Shown: one piece after another, positions 4,996 to 7,588 of the stretch
How the letters are laid out: every line of letters begins with the position of its first letter
How positions within the stretch are numbered: position 1 is the stretch's first letter
NCBI GenBank assembly: GCA_002255105.1
Contig: NJEK01000037.1
Span: 1 to 7,588 of the forward strand
Source: Candidatus Wolframiiraptor sp. EX4484-121
GTDB lineage: Archaea > Thermoproteota > Nitrososphaeria_A > Caldarchaeales > Wolframiiraptoraceae
Direction of reading: 5' to 3'
Length of the DNA: 7,588 nt
Position numbers and translations under genes: made by a program
The notes under the pieces: model-generated
The model's database searches: none
Seen by the model: only the letters and a program-made list of their open reading frames with translations
What the model was told of the DNA's origin: nothing

Positions 4996-6917
4996 TAGTT
5001 TTATTATTAATCATCCTGATCGGGCGGGGATTAGAGTCGCCCCATATACCACATGAGAATCCGTCGGAAGTGGGAGAGACGCTTTCCCCCCTATGGCTCC
5101 TTCAGTGGTATGGCGATATCCTCCAACTCATGGCGATGGAGAACTACTCTGAAGCCCTCAGGCTATTAGAGGAGGGTGGCCGCCTCTATATCCCAAGCGA
5201 TTTGAGATATCTCTTCGAACGCTTCAATGAACTGCTGTTAAGACTCGATAAGGAGCTCAACGAGACCGACGCCCTATTAACGGAGGCCTACAATCTCATG
5301 GAGACATATAGACTGGAGAAGCTGAGAGAGAAACTTGAAGAGGCCAGCATATCCCTGGGAAGAGCCAACATAACCCTCATAGAGCTTATGGAGGCCCTAG
5401 ATGAGCTTTCAAGGAGGATCGGCGTATACTCAGCTCCGCCTGGAAGTGAGGTCTGGATCTATCATGAAAGGTTGAGGAGACTGATCAGTGAGATTAGGGA
5501 GATGTGGAGGAGGTATCTAGAGCTATTAAAAGAGGTTGCGGAGGAGTCCTCCCTCCTCGTAGGAGAAGCCATCTTACCGGAGATCGTCGAAGAGGAGACC
5601 CTACCAACCTTAAGGCCAACCAGTTTATCGCTATACCTGAATCAGACCCATGTCTTTGTTGGTAGATTTGTTGAGGCTTATGGTCTTTTGGAGTCAGAGG
5701 GTGATCCTCTACCATATAGGACAATTCAAATCCTTTTAGAGGATAAGATCATCTCAAAATCTGAGACGAATAGTAGTGGATGGTTTTCGATCAGGTTTAG
5801 GGTTCCCTACATCTATGTGGATAAATTGAGGTGTAGAGCTGTCTTCATTCCAATCGGTGAAGATGTGGGAATTTATAGCGCCAATGAGAGTGAAGTTGTT
5901 GAGATAAACCCCATATTTTATAGAGTGAAGGTGGATGTCTCACACCCCAATGAGGGTTATCCCGGTAGGCTGTTCAACATAACTGGTAGAGTGTCAACGG
6001 AGGAGGGAGTAGGCATCTCCTCACTCGATGTCGCAGCCTATTTAGCGGGTGTGAAATCCACCGCAAGGAGCGGTGATGATGGCCGCTTCAACCTCAGCCT
6101 CCAAATACCGGAGGATACAGCCATTGGGAACTATATCCTCACCATAGAGTCTAAGCCCCTTGATGTTTATGCCCCAGGGAAATATAGCGCCAGCATCGAT
6201 ATCACCAGAGCTAAATTGAGTTTAGAGGTTGAAGCCCCACGCTATCTCATCCTGCCCGGAGTCCTGAGAATCGAGGGGAGGGCCTCCTCCAAGCTTGCTT
6301 TGAGGAGGGGATTAATCCATCTACACCTCAAGGGATTTGAGAACAGCACTGAGATAAGAAGTGATGGATCCTTCACTTGCAACCTCAGGATTCCTCTCCT
6401 AAACATAATTTTAGGATTCTACAGATTGGAGGTTGAGGTGGAGCCCCTAGATCCATGGAATAGCAGGGCAAGTTGGAGAAGTAGCATTCTTCTAGTAAAT
6501 CCCCTCAACCTCTCATTGACGTTGACATTCTCGGTGGCCCTCATCTACCTCACGCCGAAGAGACTGCGAATCAGGAGGAGAATCGGCAGGGAGGTTAAGA
6601 AGCCTATTAGAGCCATCGAGGAAGTAGAAGCCCCTCCCCCAAAAATGGTCGTAGAGGAGACGCTGGATCCAGTTCTCATGGCCTATTTAAAGGCCTTGGA
6701 GGCGGTGATGGAGGCGACGGGATTAACACCCCATCCCAGCGAGACCATGAGGGAGTTCTGGATGAGGAGCGCCCTCTACCTAGATGCTCGATCCGAGGTC
6801 TTCCTAGAGTTGACACGCATAGCTGAGGTTGCCCTCTACTCTAGAACCGGTCCCTCCGAGGAGGAGGTGAGGAGGGCCGTTGAGTTAGCTGACTTATTTA
6901 AGGGGGAAGCACCATGA
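4968..6917 (+). CDS. Exported Ig-like repeat membrane protein with cytosolic DUF4129 domain
   Basis: The longest start is GTG 4968 (649 residues); ATG 4974, giving MEANRLLVVLLLIILIG, is just as plausible. Order of parts: signal peptide (about 1-21); helical, probably coiled-coil region (about 42-210); three beta-sandwich domains of near-equal length (about 218-316, 317-415, 416-510), each with the same internal signature at 271 (GWFSIRFRVP), 372 (GRFNLSLQIP) and 467 (GSFTCNLRIP); membrane helix (about 511-529); basic stop-transfer KRLRIRRRIGREVKK; and a cytosolic C-terminal domain (about 568-645). The last part, with AYLKALEAVMEATG, HPSETMREFW, ELTRIAEVALYSR and a final EEEVRRAVELADLF, matches DUF4129 well. 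The beta domains resemble MG2/Ig-like or carboxypeptidase-regulatory-like modules common in secreted archaeal proteins. DUF4129 proteins usually occur with MoxR AAA+ ATPases and DUF58 proteins, so this is probably the outward-reaching subunit of such a complex. Its stop overlaps the next ATG. Confidence 0.88.
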   Translation: MDMEANRLLVVLLLIILIGRGLESPHIPHENPSEVGETLSPLWLLQWYGDILQLMAMENYSEALRLLEEGGRLYIPSDLRYLFERFNELLLRLDKELNETDALLTEAYNLMETYRLEKLREKLEEASISLGRANITLIELMEALDELSRRIGVYSAPPGSEVWIYHERLRRLISEIREMWRRYLELLKEVAEESSLLVGEAILPEIVEEETLPTLRPTSLSLYLNQTHVFVGRFVEAYGLLESEGDPLPYRTIQILLEDKIISKSETNSSGWFSIRFRVPYIYVDKLRCRAVFIPIGEDVGIYSANESEVVEINPIFYRVKVDVSHPNEGYPGRLFNITGRVSTEEGVGISSLDVAAYLAGVKSTARSGDDGRFNLSLQIPEDTAIGNYILTIESKPLDVYAPGKYSASIDITRAKLSLEVEAPRYLILPGVLRIEGRASSKLALRRGLIHLHLKGFENSTEIRSDGSFTCNLRIPLLNIILGFYRLEVEVEPLDPWNSRASWRSSILLVNPLNLSLTLTFSVALIYLTPKRLRIRRRIGREVKKPIRAIEEVEAPPPKMVVEETLDPVLMAYLKALEAVMEATGLTPHPSETMREFWMRSALYLDARSEVFLELTRIAEVALYSRTGPSEEEVRRAVELADLFKGEAP

Positions 6918-7588
6918 AGGTTAGGACGATTATGATACTTGTCTTTGCAAACCTCCTATTCGTGTCATCCCTAATCTGGTTCTACCCCTCCACCAGCGAC
7001 TTCAGGTGTGATAACCCCTTCTGGAATGGCCTCTCAGATGCTAAGGCAAGCTTCAACATCCTGGAGATATCCTCCATCGCAGAGCTGCCGGAGGAAGTTG
7101 AGGGAGTCGCCCTCCTGTTAATACCTTACACCCCCATCGAGGATTGGGAGATAGAGCTGCTATCCTCATTCCTGAAGCGGGGTGGAGTACTCATAGTGAT
7201 GGATGATTATGGATATGGCGGAGATCTCCTGAGGAGGCTTGGAATCAGGGATCTCATATTTACACATGAGCTCCTCTTAGATCCCCTATTCTGTTATAAG
7301 AATCCAAAGCTTCCTAGGGCGATTAGATTCTCCCCAGAGTTCCATGGGGTGAATGACTTGGCTTTGAATCATGCCTCAACGCTTGAAGCCTCGGGATCCG
7401 TTGAGGTTTTAGCCTGGTCATCTAGTTTCAGCTATCTAGACCTAGATGGGGATCTGGAGCATGATTATGGGGAGCCGATGGGGGTTTTCGCGGTTGCTGC
7501 GAGGTTGAGGATGGGTGGAGGATGGTTGATCGCCGTCTCCGATCCGAGTATCCTGATAAACAGCATGATCGACCTCTATGATAATAGA
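6914..7588 (+). CDS. DUF4350 family membrane-anchored protein (3' truncated)
   Basis: The ATG at 6914 overlaps the preceding stop (ATGA) and has a purine-rich AGGGGGAAG site upstream. 225 codons are visible and the frame is open at the window edge. Residues 4-23 (RTIMILVFANLLFVSSLIWF) are a signal anchor. The following DFRCDNPFWNGLSDA block, then VALLLIPYTPI, LKRGGVLIVMDDYGYG and GGGWLIAVSDPSILINSM...DNR, reproduce the typical DUF4350 order: a GATase/Rossmann-like alpha-beta fold without an evident catalytic Cys-His-Glu triad. A second membrane helix and a cytosolic tail would be expected beyond the edge. DUF4350 genes usually adjoin DUF4129, DUF58 and MoxR genes, which fits the operon here. 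A comparable GD/DN block also ends the DUF4350-like domain of the gene at the left edge. Confidence 0.85.
   Translation, partial: MKVRTIMILVFANLLFVSSLIWFYPSTSDFRCDNPFWNGLSDAKASFNILEISSIAELPEEVEGVALLLIPYTPIEDWEIELLSSFLKRGGVLIVMDDYGYGGDLLRRLGIRDLIFTHELLLDPLFCYKNPKLPRAIRFSPEFHGVNDLALNHASTLEASGSVEVLAWSSSFSYLDLDGDLEHDYGEPMGVFAVAARLRMGGGWLIAVSDPSILINSMIDLYDNR

Overview
The window looks like genomic DNA of a thermophilic archaeon, probably of the Thermoproteota/TACK group. This is inferred from arginine codons that are almost all AGG/AGA, frequent TTG and GTG starts, TATA-box-like elements placed so that transcripts are leaderless or short-leadered, GGAGG/GGTGA ribosome sites, ATGA-coupled genes, and protein families that are mostly archaeal (DUF1616, DUF3782, and archaeal DUF4350/DUF4129 clusters). 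A species cannot be named from the sequence.

Left part (1-1642, plus strand): the C-terminal part of a protein whose first visible residues resemble the end of a DUF4350/GATase-like domain, followed by a beta-rich DUF3108-like domain. Its last 36 bp, stop codon included, are perfectly duplicated in tandem. A TATA-like element then leads into a TTG-started DUF3782 protein: a coiled coil built of six near-identical 14-residue repeats, followed by a PD-(D/E)XK nuclease-like fold.

Middle (1643-2310): no intact gene. Short coding-like segments follow each other in shifting frames and together read like a secreted zinc-metalloprotease of the archaeal matrixin (M10-like) type whose catalytic HExxH has been destroyed. 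I call it a decayed gene.

Right part (2311-7588): a divergent pair, then a tightly coupled plus-strand operon. The minus-strand gene encodes a signal peptide, a helical domain, two membrane helices and the extracytoplasmic C-terminal half of DUF1616. The first plus-strand gene encodes a winged-helix-like N-terminus and the multi-helix membrane half of DUF1616. A domain family normally found as one chain thus appears divided between two divergently transcribed genes. The operon continues with a two-helix membrane protein with a cytosolic domain, a small three-helix membrane protein, a 649-residue protein (signal peptide, helical stalk, three beta-sandwich domains, membrane helix, cytosolic DUF4129) and a DUF4350 protein cut by the window edge. 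In related archaeal and bacterial loci DUF4129 and DUF4350 proteins sit beside a MoxR-type AAA+ ATPase and a DUF58 protein. I therefore infer that this is the membrane part of such a MoxR-associated envelope complex, with the ATPase and DUF58 gene expected just beyond the right edge. Its biochemical job is not known.
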